Both the position numbers and the translations under genes were made by a program. From assembly GCA_945874695.1 (NCBI GenBank), contig CAMCHP010000016.1:1-46179 (forward strand): DNA of 46,179 bases. Direction: 5' to 3'. Within the stretch, counting starts at the first letter, position 1. Every line of letters starts with the position of its first letter. This DNA comes from Chryseobacterium gleum. Lineage in GTDB: Bacteria; Bacteroidota; Bacteroidia; Flavobacteriales_D; Sanyastnellaceae. Shown piece after piece: positions 1-6,355 of the stretch. The notes below the pieces were generated by a model, which had not been told where the DNA came from, did no database searches, and worked only from the letters and a program-made list of their open reading frames with translations.

Positions 1-177
1 GAAGGGGCAAACTACGAAGTGCACGGCAGCGACGGGCGCTTGATCGCGCGCATTAGTGCCGGTTATGCCGGTTTGAGCACGCAATGGTATTTGCCTGAAC
101 TAGCTGCCGGCAGCTACATCCTCTCGCTGCGCCACGCCGGCCGCGTGCTCCAATGGGCCCGGCTGGTGGTGGGGTGA
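1..177 (+). CDS. C-terminal end of a type IX-secreted protein (5' truncated by window)
   Basis: Frame 1 is open from the first base to a TGA at 175-177 and encodes the last 58 residues of a protein. The pattern is that of a type A sorting domain: a short beta-strand with GSDGRLIARI, then a spacer, then LAAGSYILSLRHAGRVLQ and a final strand WARLVVG. This resembles the 'G.Y.l.v..g....k.vk' ending of type IX secretion substrates, so the parent protein is probably exported and attached to or released from the cell surface. Nothing can be said about its catalytic part, which lies outside the window. A repeat-rich intergenic region begins directly after the stop. Confidence 0.6.
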   Translation, partial: EGANYEVHGSDGRLIARISAGYAGLSTQWYLPELAAGSYILSLRHAGRVLQWARLVVG

Positions 178-180
178 GGT

Positions 181-239
181 GTTAGACTGATAGACTTTAG
201 ACTGATAGACTTTAGACTAGGAGACTTTAGACTTTGGAC
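181..239. repeat. TAGACT-type simple repeat, 5' part of composite repeat copy 1
   Basis: TAGACTGA and TAGACTTTAGACT words are repeated about eight times. The same words reappear at 4243-4272 just before the second hairpin array, so the simple repeat seems to be part of a larger composite element. Confidence 0.75.
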
Positions 240-248
240 GGCAACTAA

Positions 249-610
249 GCAGCGTTCAGTTCACCTCGGAGCGGCGATTCCTTTGTAGTGGTGACAATTT
301 TTTCAAGGCCAAAAAATGTGTTACCCGGTTTTGGTTTCGAGTGAGTGGTAACATTTATTTCAAAGCCAAAAAAAGTGTTACTCGATTTTTGATTTCACGC
401 AGTGGTAACCTTTTTTTTGAGGCCAAAAAAAGTGTTACCTGGTTTTTGGTTTCGAGTGAGAGGTAACCATTTTTTCAAGACCGAAAAAAGTGTTACCCAG
501 TTTTTGATTTCGGGTAGGAGGTAACATTTTTTTCAAAGCTTTTGAAAATGTTACCGCGTGTGATTTCAGCAGTTGGTAAACATTTTAAACGGCACGCGAA
601 AATGTTTACC
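249..610. repeat. Composite repeat copy 1: conserved 40-bp block plus six tandem 57-bp hairpin units
   Basis: A conserved block at 249-287 (GCAGCGTTCAG...CGGAG.GGCGATTCCTTTGTAG) is followed by six units starting near 290, 347, 404, 462, 520 and 575. The period is 55-58 bp. Each unit opens with GGTAAC(A) and closes its arm with (TG)TTACC around a T-rich/A-rich stem and a loop containing GCC. The last unit has GGTAAACA paired with TGTTTACC, so both arms change together. No protein is encoded. The array lies between a type IX substrate gene and the 3' end of a glycosyltransferase gene. Confidence 0.85.
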
Positions 611-630
611 ACCCCAAATGCCAACACCCA

Positions 631-1563
631 TCACCCCCCTTGCGGTGCATGCAACCGCGCCAAATATTCCTGTTCCCACTGCCCGGGGGTAGCCTCTAAA
701 CGGGTAGGGGTGAGCCCCAAGGCATGCAAATCCATGAGGCTGCTGTAGCCGCTGCGGCAAACAATCACCTCGGCCTGCTGCAAATGCGCCTTGATCAAGG
801 CCGGAGTCGCATGTCCGTACAAGGTCACATGCCCTTGGGTTTCGACATGCGGGGTCACCGCACCCGTAAAAATCACCGCGCGCTGATTCGAAGCCTTAAA
901 TTCACGCAAGACCTTCGCCAAGAAACGGCTGCGGTGGGGCTCCAATCCTGAAATCAGGGCTACACACGAAACCGACTCATCCAACACCAACGTGGGCGCC
1001 GAAACCAAGTGCGATTGCGGACCAATGTACTCAACTTCGAAATCAAACTCGCCATGCGAAAGCCATCCACCCAAACCCGGAAAATCAGCATAATCAGGCA
1101 CCCAAATGCGATCAAATAACCGAAGCAATTTGTGCAACTGCGCATTTGCAAACCGCCGAAACACACGGGGCACGGGTAAGTTCAATTGGTGGGTGATGAG
1201 GGTTGATTGTACGTTCGGATGCCGAACGCCGTAACAATTGTCGCTGTAAATGTGCGTGATTCCCAAGCGTTCAACCGCGTCGGCCGTAAACGCCAACTCG
1301 CGCTCCACACTGCTTAAAACCTTCCATCCTTGCGAAGCGATGCGCCATCCATTCAGGTAGCGACTGTAACGAATGTCAGGCTGCGGCATTTCAAGTACAT
1401 CCAATGCCGGAAATCGGTCACCCAGCCACTGCAGGGCTTTGCCCCGTGAGGCTAAGGTCACCACGCATCCTTGCGATAGCAAGCCTAAAACCAACGGAAC
1501 ACTGCGCGTAGCATGACCCAAGCCCCAATCGAGAACCGCAAAGAGCACACGTTGACCGTTCAT
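631..1563 (-). CDS. MurG-like (GT28-type) glycosyltransferase, possibly 3'-shortened
   Basis: A 310-aa protein with the N-terminal signature of a GT-B glycosyltransferase (VLFAVLDWGLGHATRS, the glycine-rich acceptor loop) and the C-terminal donor-binding pattern (ALISGLEP, then VIVCRSGYSSLMDL, then TPGQWEQEYLA). Proteins of this type usually transfer a sugar from a nucleotide-sugar donor to a lipid or glycan acceptor; the substrate cannot be told from sequence. The reading frame stops about 25 residues after the PGQ.EQE motif, where relatives I recall continue for another 30-40 residues, and hairpin repeat array 1 begins 20 bp later. The 3' end may have been lost to repeat insertion. The ATG at 1563 has a TAATTTCG box ending 4 nt upstream. 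It is transcribed divergently from trmB. Confidence 0.75.
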   Translation of the reverse strand: MNGQRVLFAVLDWGLGHATRSVPLVLGLLSQGCVVTLASRGKALQWLGDRFPALDVLEMPQPDIRYSRYLNGWRIASQGWKVLSSVERELAFTADAVERLGITHIYSDNCYGVRHPNVQSTLITHQLNLPVPRVFRRFANAQLHKLLRLFDRIWVPDYADFPGLGGWLSHGEFDFEVEYIGPQSHLVSAPTLVLDESVSCVALISGLEPHRSRFLAKVLREFKASNQRAVIFTGAVTPHVETQGHVTLYGHATPALIKAHLQQAEVIVCRSGYSSLMDLHALGLTPTRLEATPGQWEQEYLARLHAPQGG

Positions 1564-1567
1564 ACCC

Positions 1568-1575
1568 CGAAATTA
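1568..1575 (-). promoter_or_regulatory. -7 promoter box TAATTTCG, 4 nt before the glycosyltransferase ATG
   Basis: TAATTTCG is one mismatch from the Bacteroidota -7 consensus TAnnTTTG. It has a TTG 17 nt upstream (1595-1593) and ends exactly 4 nt before the ATG at 1563, which predicts a transcript starting at or near the start codon. Confidence 0.45.
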
Positions 1576-1608
1576 CACTAAATTTACCGCCGCAATGATC
1601 ACGCCGTT

Positions 1609-2292
1609 ATGGGTACCGGAAAACTAAAGAAGTGGAACGAGAATAAAACCTTCTCGCATGTGTTTGAACCACCGCTCGAAAACGCGGTTGACGGCCAAGA
1701 TTTTATGAAGGGCGAGTGGCACGAAAAGGTTTTCGGAAACCAAAACCCCATTACACTCGAACTGGGTTGCGGCAAAGGTGAATACACCGTTGAGCTCGCC
1801 CGACGATACCCCCATCGCAACTTCATTGGTGTTGATATTAAAGGACATCGCTTCAACCGCGGGGCGAAAATTTCAGCGAAAGAAGGCCTAAAAAACGTCG
1901 CGTTTTTGCGCACACGCCTCGAATTCATCAACCGCTTTTTTACCGAAAACGAAGCCGAAGAGATTTGGCTCACATTCTCTGATCCGCAACCGAAAGACGA
2001 AAAGGGGAGCAAGCGCATTACAGGGCCGGCGTTCATCGACCGCTACCGTCAGTTTCTGAAGCCCGGCAGCCTCATTCACGTGAAAACCGACAGCGATTTG
2101 CTCTACCATTGGTCGCTTGAACAGTACCAAGAACAGAAGTACGAAATCTTGCTCGCGAGCGACGATGTGTACGGGAAGTTGGTGCATGAGGTTGACGACA
2201 CCCTGCGCGATATTTTGAACATTCGCACCTATTACGAAACCATGTGGCTCGAGATGGGCAAGAAAATTCACTTCTTGCAAATAAAAATCTGA
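1609..2292 (+). CDS. trmB: tRNA (guanine-N7-)-methyltransferase TrmB
   Basis: A 227-aa class I SAM-dependent methyltransferase that makes m7G46 in the variable loop of tRNAs in the cytoplasm. Motif I is LELGCGKGEYTVELA (about residues 47-61). The acidic end of strand 2 is GVDIKGHR, and the TrmB-specific FSDPQPKDEKGSKR (WP.P...KR-type) motif that binds substrate is near residues 123-136. Close to the C-terminus FLKPGSLIHVKTDSDLLYHW matches the conserved GG....TD region. Length is normal for the family. The MGMT-like gene follows 2 nt after the stop, so the two are probably co-transcribed. A TAAATTTA box at 1579-1586, identical on both strands, could serve this gene. Confidence 0.95.
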   Translation: MGTGKLKKWNENKTFSHVFEPPLENAVDGQDFMKGEWHEKVFGNQNPITLELGCGKGEYTVELARRYPHRNFIGVDIKGHRFNRGAKISAKEGLKNVAFLRTRLEFINRFFTENEAEEIWLTFSDPQPKDEKGSKRITGPAFIDRYRQFLKPGSLIHVKTDSDLLYHWSLEQYQEQKYEILLASDDVYGKLVHEVDDTLRDILNIRTYYETMWLEMGKKIHFLQIKI

Positions 2293-2294
2293 CC

Positions 2295-2642
2295 GTGGCG
2301 CGCTACACCTCGTATGGCGACGATTTTTTCAGTGATGTGTACGATGTTGTTCGGCTCATTCCGCCCGGCCGCGTGACCAGTTACGGCGCCATTGCCCGCT
2401 ATTTGGGTGTTGCGCGATCGTCGCGCATGGTTGGCTACGCCATGAACGCGAGTTTCGGCGTGCTGCCGCCCGTGCCTGCGCATCGCGTGGTGAATCGCTT
2501 TGGGGCGCTGACCGGACGTATGCATTTTCGCGATCCCATGGAGATGCAACACTTGCTCGAGGCTGAAGGCATTGAGGTTGTAGACCATGCGGTGCGTCAA
2601 TTTGATGCGCTTTTTTGGGATCCTGAAACGCTGAATGGCTAA
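2295..2642 (+). CDS. Alkyltransferase-like (MGMT-family) DNA-binding protein
   Basis: A 115-aa protein of the O6-methylguanine-DNA methyltransferase C-terminal fold. It shows V..IPPGRVTSYGAIA (winged helix and recognition helix) and then PPVPAHRVVNRFGALTGR. True MGMT has PCHR with the catalytic cysteine; here the position is alanine (PAHR). The protein therefore belongs with alkyltransferase-like proteins, which bind alkylated bases without repairing them and recruit excision repair. The GTG at 2295, 2 nt after the trmB stop, is preferred because it gives the usual family N-terminus; an in-frame ATG at 2244 would overlap trmB by 49 nt. It probably shares an mRNA with trmB. Confidence 0.9.
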   Translation: MARYTSYGDDFFSDVYDVVRLIPPGRVTSYGAIARYLGVARSSRMVGYAMNASFGVLPPVPAHRVVNRFGALTGRMHFRDPMEMQHLLEAEGIEVVDHAVRQFDALFWDPETLNG

Positions 2643-2710
2643 GCCGCTTCGGGGCTCATGCAACTACAAATGGTGTTTCTTTTTGTTTTGGTTTCCGCTG
2701 CGCGGATGGG

Positions 2711-2738
2711 TTCAGCCGTTGCTATGAAAGGCTGAAAC
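2711..2738. repeat. Inverted repeat TTCAGCC...GGCTGAA between the MGMT-like gene and mrp
   Basis: TTCAGCC and GGCTGAA are separated by about 11 nt. The hairpin lies just downstream of the trmB/ATL unit and upstream of mrp. There is no convincing T-run, so a terminator role is uncertain. Confidence 0.4.
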
Positions 2739-2765
2739 AAAACGGTCATGTCACGCTTTTCGTCG

Positions 2766-2773
2766 TATTTTTG
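2766..2773 (+). promoter_or_regulatory. -7 promoter box TATTTTTG, 4 nt before mrp ATG
   Basis: An exact TAnnTTTG match ends 4 nt before the ATG at 2778. No clear -33 TTG is visible at the expected distance. The position predicts a leaderless transcript for the mrp/NifU-like operon. Confidence 0.55.
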
Positions 2774-2777
2774 CACC

Positions 2778-3905
2778 ATGAGCAAACAAGAGCTGAACCG
2801 TGAAAATGTGATCGCTGCCCTGCAGCATGTCCATGAGCCAGATCTGAAGAAGGATGTCATTGCCCTCAACTTGGTCGATGAATTGAAAGTAGGCGACAAC
2901 CACGTGAGTTTGAAGGTGAAGGTGAGCAACCCTGCCATGCACAGCCGCAAACGCATGGAAGATGCAGTGATTTTCGCGCTCCAACGCCATTTCGGTGATC
3001 AGCTTAAAGTAGATGTCACGGCCATTGCCCTGCCGAAAGACGAGCAAACGGCTGATACACGGCGGGTGCTCCCCGGGGTGAAGCACATCATCGCGGTTGC
3101 GTCAGGCAAGGGCGGCGTAGGCAAATCGACAGTTGCAGCAAATTTGGCTGCAGGCTTGGCTGCGCAAGGCTTCGCGGTAGGTTTGGTTGATGCCGATGTG
3201 TACGGTCCGTCAGCACCGCTCATGTTCGACCTTGTGCATGAAAAGCCCCGCGCGGTTGAAATCGCGGGCAAACAATACATTGAACCGCTGCAAAATTATG
3301 GCGTAAAGGTGTTGTCGATCGGTTTCTTCGCCGATGTTTCACAGGCCATTGTTTGGCGCGGTGCCATGGCCTCCAAGGCACTCAGCCAACTCTTCATGGA
3401 TGCATGGTGGGGCGATCTCGATTACATGATCGTTGACCTTCCACCAGGAACGGGCGACATTCACCTGTCGTTGGTGCAAGCCGTGCCGCTCACCGGTGTG
3501 GTGATTGTATCGACCCCGCAAGAGGTGGCCTTGGCCGATGCCCGCAAGGGGGTTGCCATGTTTCAACTCGACAGCATCAATGTGCCCGTGCTGGGCCTCA
3601 TTGAGAACATGAGTTATTTTTCGCCGCCTGATTTACCCGATCGCAAGTATTATTTGTTCGGACAAGACGGAGCGCGCAACCTCGCCACGCAACTCAACAT
3701 ACCGTTTTTGGGTGAATTGCCCATCGTACAGAGCATTCGCGAGGCGGGCGATGTCGGACGTCCGGCCGTTCTGCAAGAAGGAACCATCCCTGAGGTCGCC
3801 TTCCAGAACATTATCCGTAACTTTGTTAGCGTCGTGCAACAGCGTGTTGAGAATCAACCACCAACCCAAACGGTTGACGTGAAAATGCAATACCCGACTG
3901 CGTAA
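2778..3905 (+). CDS. mrp: Mrp/ApbC (NBP35) iron-sulfur cluster carrier ATPase
   Basis: A 375-aa cytoplasmic P-loop ATPase of the Mrp/MinD family that binds and transfers Fe-S clusters to apoproteins. Residues 1-80 form a MIP18/DUF59 domain (VHEPDLKKDVIALNLV). The ATPase follows with the deviant Walker A GKGGVGKST near residue 105, DADVYGPS, and Walker B MIVDLPPGTGD. A further conserved stretch is GLIENMSYF; the usual CxxC after this stretch is not seen here, because the loop reads FSPPDLPDRKYYLFG. ATG 2778 is chosen over the upstream ATG 2748 because the -7 box ends 4 nt before it and the family start (MSKQELNRENV) fits. The NifU-like gene follows 4 nt after the stop, forming a Fe-S operon. 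Confidence 0.95.
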   Translation: MSKQELNRENVIAALQHVHEPDLKKDVIALNLVDELKVGDNHVSLKVKVSNPAMHSRKRMEDAVIFALQRHFGDQLKVDVTAIALPKDEQTADTRRVLPGVKHIIAVASGKGGVGKSTVAANLAAGLAAQGFAVGLVDADVYGPSAPLMFDLVHEKPRAVEIAGKQYIEPLQNYGVKVLSIGFFADVSQAIVWRGAMASKALSQLFMDAWWGDLDYMIVDLPPGTGDIHLSLVQAVPLTGVVIVSTPQEVALADARKGVAMFQLDSINVPVLGLIENMSYFSPPDLPDRKYYLFGQDGARNLATQLNIPFLGELPIVQSIREAGDVGRPAVLQEGTIPEVAFQNIIRNFVSVVQQRVENQPPTQTVDVKMQYPTA

Positions 3906-3909
3906 GCTC

Positions 3910-4161
3910 ATGAGTGAACGAGACATCATCGAAGAAAAGATCAAGGCATCGCTCGATCAACTGCGCCCGCACCTTCAGTACGACGGCGGCGACATCCGAT
4001 TGCTTGAGATCAGCCCCGAATTTGACGTCCGCGTTGAACTCCTAGGCGCGTGCTCCAATTGCTCAATCAGCGCCACCACCAAGGCGGGCGTACAACGTGC
4101 GATCATGGCGGCTGTACCGCAAGTGCGCACGGTTGAAACCATTTCTGTTCCTGCGTTGTAA
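3910..4161 (+). CDS. NifU-like Fe-S scaffold/carrier (Nfu domain)
   Basis: An 83-aa single-domain NifU C-terminal (Nfu) protein. It has the typical start EEKIKASLDQLRPHLQYDGGDIRLLEI and the cluster-binding C..C in LLGACSNCSISATT, where the two cysteines of a dimer hold a 4Fe-4S cluster. It starts 4 nt after mrp, so the scaffold and the ATPase carrier are made together and probably act in the same Fe-S maturation step. Its TAA stop overlaps the first base of an ACGCGATTTATCGCGT palindromic repeat, so a repeat has landed exactly at the gene end. Confidence 0.95.
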   Translation: MSERDIIEEKIKASLDQLRPHLQYDGGDIRLLEISPEFDVRVELLGACSNCSISATTKAGVQRAIMAAVPQVRTVETISVPAL

Positions 4162-4236
4162 CGCGATTTATCGCGTCTTCGGTATTTATGTCTAGTAGGG
4201 ACGCGATTCATCGCGTCCTCGGCATTTATGCCGGGG
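4161..4236. repeat. Palindromic intergenic repeats (ACGCGATTYATCGCGT and CGGCATTTATGCCG), two tandem copies
   Basis: Two copies of ACGCGATTYATCGCGT lie at 4161-4176 and 4201-4216. Each is followed by a CGG.ATTTATG-type palindrome; the second is a perfect CGGCATTTATGCCG. Related copies occur at about 17862-17935 and 28985-29000. They probably form hairpins in the nifU-like 3' UTR. Confidence 0.8.
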
Positions 4237-4242
4237 GGAGAC

Positions 4243-4526
4243 GTTAGACTTTAGACTGAGAGACTTTAGACGGCCAAAAAGCAGCGTTCAGCTCGCCTCG
4301 GAGAGGCGATTCCTTTGTAGGGGTAACATTTATTTCAACGCCAAAAAAAGTGTTACCCGGTTTTTGATTCGACTGAGCGGTAACATTTATTTCAAGGCCA
4401 AAAAAAGTGTTACCCGGTTTTGACGTTGAGTGAGTGGTAACATTTATTTCAAAGCAAAAAAAGTGTTACCCGATTTTTGATTTCGGTTGGCGGTAAACAT
4501 TTTAAACGCTGCGTGAAATGTTTACC
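4243..4526. repeat. Composite repeat copy 2: TAGACT words, conserved block and four hairpin units
   Basis: TAGACTTTAGACTGA words (4243-4272) are followed by the block GCAGCGTTCAG...GGCGATTCCTTTGTAG (4281-4320) and hairpin units beginning at 4322, 4379, 4436 and 4491. The period is 57, 57 and 55 bp. The order of parts is the same as in copy 1, and the array again ends with the GGTAAACATTTTAAACG/TGTTTACC variant. Confidence 0.85.
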
Positions 4527-4559
4527 CCGTGTTTTGGTTGCGTCGCGTGATGGCAAGGC

Positions 4560-4885
4560 ACACACCCGCCCCAGCGGGGTGAAATCTCGGTAGCCACGGG
4601 TTTCAACCCGTGGATGCGACGCGCGCGCACCTTGAGTGCCGTAGGCACGGCATCTACCTGCTTGGCATTTTTGCCACCCATATCAAAGATTCTATGCTAC
4701 GTGCCTTCTTGCGAGATTAATGAATGACGTTGGTAAACATTTTAAACGGCGCGTAAAGTGTTTACCAGTGGTTTTTTGGTTTTCACTGTAGAGACGCAAT
4801 GCTTTGCGTCTGCTAATAAGAACGGTTGCCCCACTTAATGGCATGGGTAACAATTATTTCAGGGCCAAAAAAGTGTTCCCCATTT
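4560..4885. repeat. Mosaic of short palindromic repeats and single hairpin units
   Basis: This part of the gene-free stretch contains several palindromes. CCACGGGTTTCAACCCGTGG is at 4594-4613 and GTGCCGTAGGCAC at 4636-4648. A lone GGTAAACA/TGTTTACC unit lies at 4732-4766, and AGACGCAA....TTGCGTCT at 4792-4811. A decayed GGTAACA/TGTTCCC unit is at 4846-4880. No coding sequence is evident here; it looks like a landing zone for repeat families. Confidence 0.7.
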
Positions 4886-4913
4886 TTGGCAAACACATGA
4901 TGAAATTTGTCAA

Positions 4914-5327
4914 TCAGTCCTTCGACTTCCGTTCAAATTGAATGTTCGATTGCTCATCGTTTAAAACCAGCTCATACAGCTCATCTGATTCAATACATGC
5001 GAGAACCTTTTTATAGAGGTAAGCCTTGTAATTATCATCAATATTCGATGCTCCTAAAGAACCAGTTTTAGGATGGACGAACATTAGAACTAATTTTTCG
5101 TCTTTAAGCAAGAGTAAATAGTATGCTCTAAACCCTCCACTTCCGTCGAGGCGTTTCTTAATGTACGGAACCTCTGAGCTATGATTAAGCCTCGTCCCAT
5201 TGGCGAGTTGTTCGGAGGTCTTTCCGAAAAAATAGGAGATGACCTGCGTCTCTAATCCCTGATAAGATTTTTTTGATTGAAGCTTCTCAAACTCAACTTT
5301 GAAATCTTCCAAACAATAAATCTTCAT
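4914..5327 (-). CDS. Small protein with RelE/ParE-like features (putative toxin)
   Basis: A 137-aa protein with no confident family. The layout is suggestive of a RelE/ParE-like fold: an N-terminal strand and helix (MKIYCLEDFKVEFEKL), a helical segment, then YIKKRLDGSGGFRAYYLLLLKDEKLVLMFVHPKTG, which looks like the basic beta-hairpin core of such toxins. It begins one base after the stop of the 154-aa gene upstream, so the two are translationally coupled. The pair is visibly AT-richer than the flanking genes and sits between hairpin repeat arrays, which suggests acquisition. Another RNA-binding or regulatory role is equally possible; no catalytic residue can be named. Confidence 0.5.
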   Translation of the reverse strand: MKIYCLEDFKVEFEKLQSKKSYQGLETQVISYFFGKTSEQLANGTRLNHSSEVPYIKKRLDGSGGFRAYYLLLLKDEKLVLMFVHPKTGSLGASNIDDNYKAYLYKKVLACIESDELYELVLNDEQSNIQFERKSKD

Positions 5328-5328
5328 T

Positions 5329-5793
5329 TCAGATTAGCGTAAGCTTCTTGGTGGTTTCTTTAAAATCTGGCATTTCAGGGAGAAAGAAAAACACAGACTC
5401 CAAATCTTCAATTGATTCACGTAAATCATCAATTGCGTATTTGAAGTCTTTAATTTCTTGTTTCGCAATACCTTGCTTTGTGAGTGGGGTTATAGCGACA
5501 TATTGACGCACCAATGAACTTCGAAGGTCTTTAGCAGCAGCAATTAAATCATTAAGCACCATTAAACCCTCTTCATCCACATTATTAAACCAAGTCAATT
5601 GCTCCATTCTGGCATTGACATCAACAAGCTTCCCTGTTTTCTCTTGCAGTTTCGACTTGAGCTCAAGAATTGCATCCAAGAATTGATTAACGCGCTCTTC
5701 AATAATGAGCGGAGAACGTTTTTCTTGGTATGAGAAATCACGAACTCTAGAGAACGTGTCCCTAATCTCAGATTTGTATGATAAGCTCTCCAT
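5329..5793 (-). CDS. Hypothetical helical/coiled-coil protein, first gene of a coupled pair
   Basis: A 154-aa soluble protein rich in heptad-like Leu/Ile/Glu/Lys patterns. Residues about 28-60 (IIEERVNQFLDAILELKSKL) and 115-145 (FKYAIDDLRESIEDLESVFF) look like long helices. No signal peptide, membrane segment or HTH motif is visible. TGA is followed after one base by the ATG of the putative toxin gene, so expression is coupled. By position it could be a partner or antitoxin of that protein, but this is inferred only from gene order. The gene belongs to the AT-rich insert between repeats. Confidence 0.6.
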   Translation of the reverse strand: MESLSYKSEIRDTFSRVRDFSYQEKRSPLIIEERVNQFLDAILELKSKLQEKTGKLVDVNARMEQLTWFNNVDEEGLMVLNDLIAAAKDLRSSLVRQYVAITPLTKQGIAKQEIKDFKYAIDDLRESIEDLESVFFFLPEMPDFKETTKKLTLI

Positions 5794-6085
5794 GCAGATT
5801 CAAATGATCAGTGAAGGTACGCAAAAGTTGGCAATCAGAGGTGAACCGAGCCCATCTGCGCTCTCGCTTACCTTCTTAATACGTGCCAAACAAGAAAATG
5901 TTGCCCACACAGGTTTAAACATGAAGTAAGGAGGGTAAACATTCGTTCAAACGTCATAAGCAACCAAACACGCCGAAGTAAAGTGCGCGCAACTTGCGAT
6001 AAGCGCTTCGTAAAGGCATGCGGAACGGGGCAGTCCTCCACGTCTTTAGTCAAACTCAGAACTGCAATTCGTTGTTTACCAAAAA
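5794..6085. other. Intergenic stretch without a recognised gene
   Basis: This is gene-free sequence upstream of the coupled pair. Short open frames on both strands show no family resemblance and overlap repeat remnants. I see no clear promoter box or terminator. Confidence 0.5.
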
Positions 6086-6250
6086 AGCAGTGCTCCATCC
6101 TCCTCGAAGCGGCGTCCCTATGTCCATAAAACGAAAAGATCAACGCATTTCAAATCGGTGGGGGCACTTTTTTCGAGCTTCTGAAAAATGTTACCGCGTG
6201 CAATGCATTGCAGTTGGTAAACATTTTAAAGGTTGCGTGAAGTGTTTACC
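6086..6250. repeat. Composite repeat copy 3, degraded
   Basis: A diverged version of the conserved block (GCAGTGCTCC...GCGGCGTCCCTATGT) near 6086-6122 is followed by a decayed unit (6159-6194, ending TGTTACCGCGTG). The terminal variant GGTAAACATTTTAAAGG...TGTTTACC is at 6216-6250. Unit order matches the 3' end of copy 1. Confidence 0.7.
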
Positions 6251-6355
6251 CCGCGCCGCCGAGCCATAGCCTTCAACACGCGTCCAAACCCCTTCGCCGC
6301 AAAACATTGCACCGCTACTGGTTTTTTCTTAATATTCGGCTTCCAAAACAATACC

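Noticed and set aside
290-610. Possible CRISPR array because of regular 57-bp spacing
   Set aside because: The whole unit, including the part that would be a spacer, is repeated and similar between units, and the palindromic arms differ slightly; no cas genes are nearby.
2244-2294. Upstream ATG start of the MGMT-like gene
   Set aside because: It would overlap trmB by 49 nt and add residues not seen in the family; GTG 2295 fits better.
4914-5793. Firm assignment as a toxin-antitoxin pair
   Set aside because: Only gene order and a loose RelE-like pattern support it, so it is reported as a candidate rather than a call.
6018-6269. 83-aa plus-strand frame
   Set aside because: It runs through a degraded composite repeat and has no family-like pattern.
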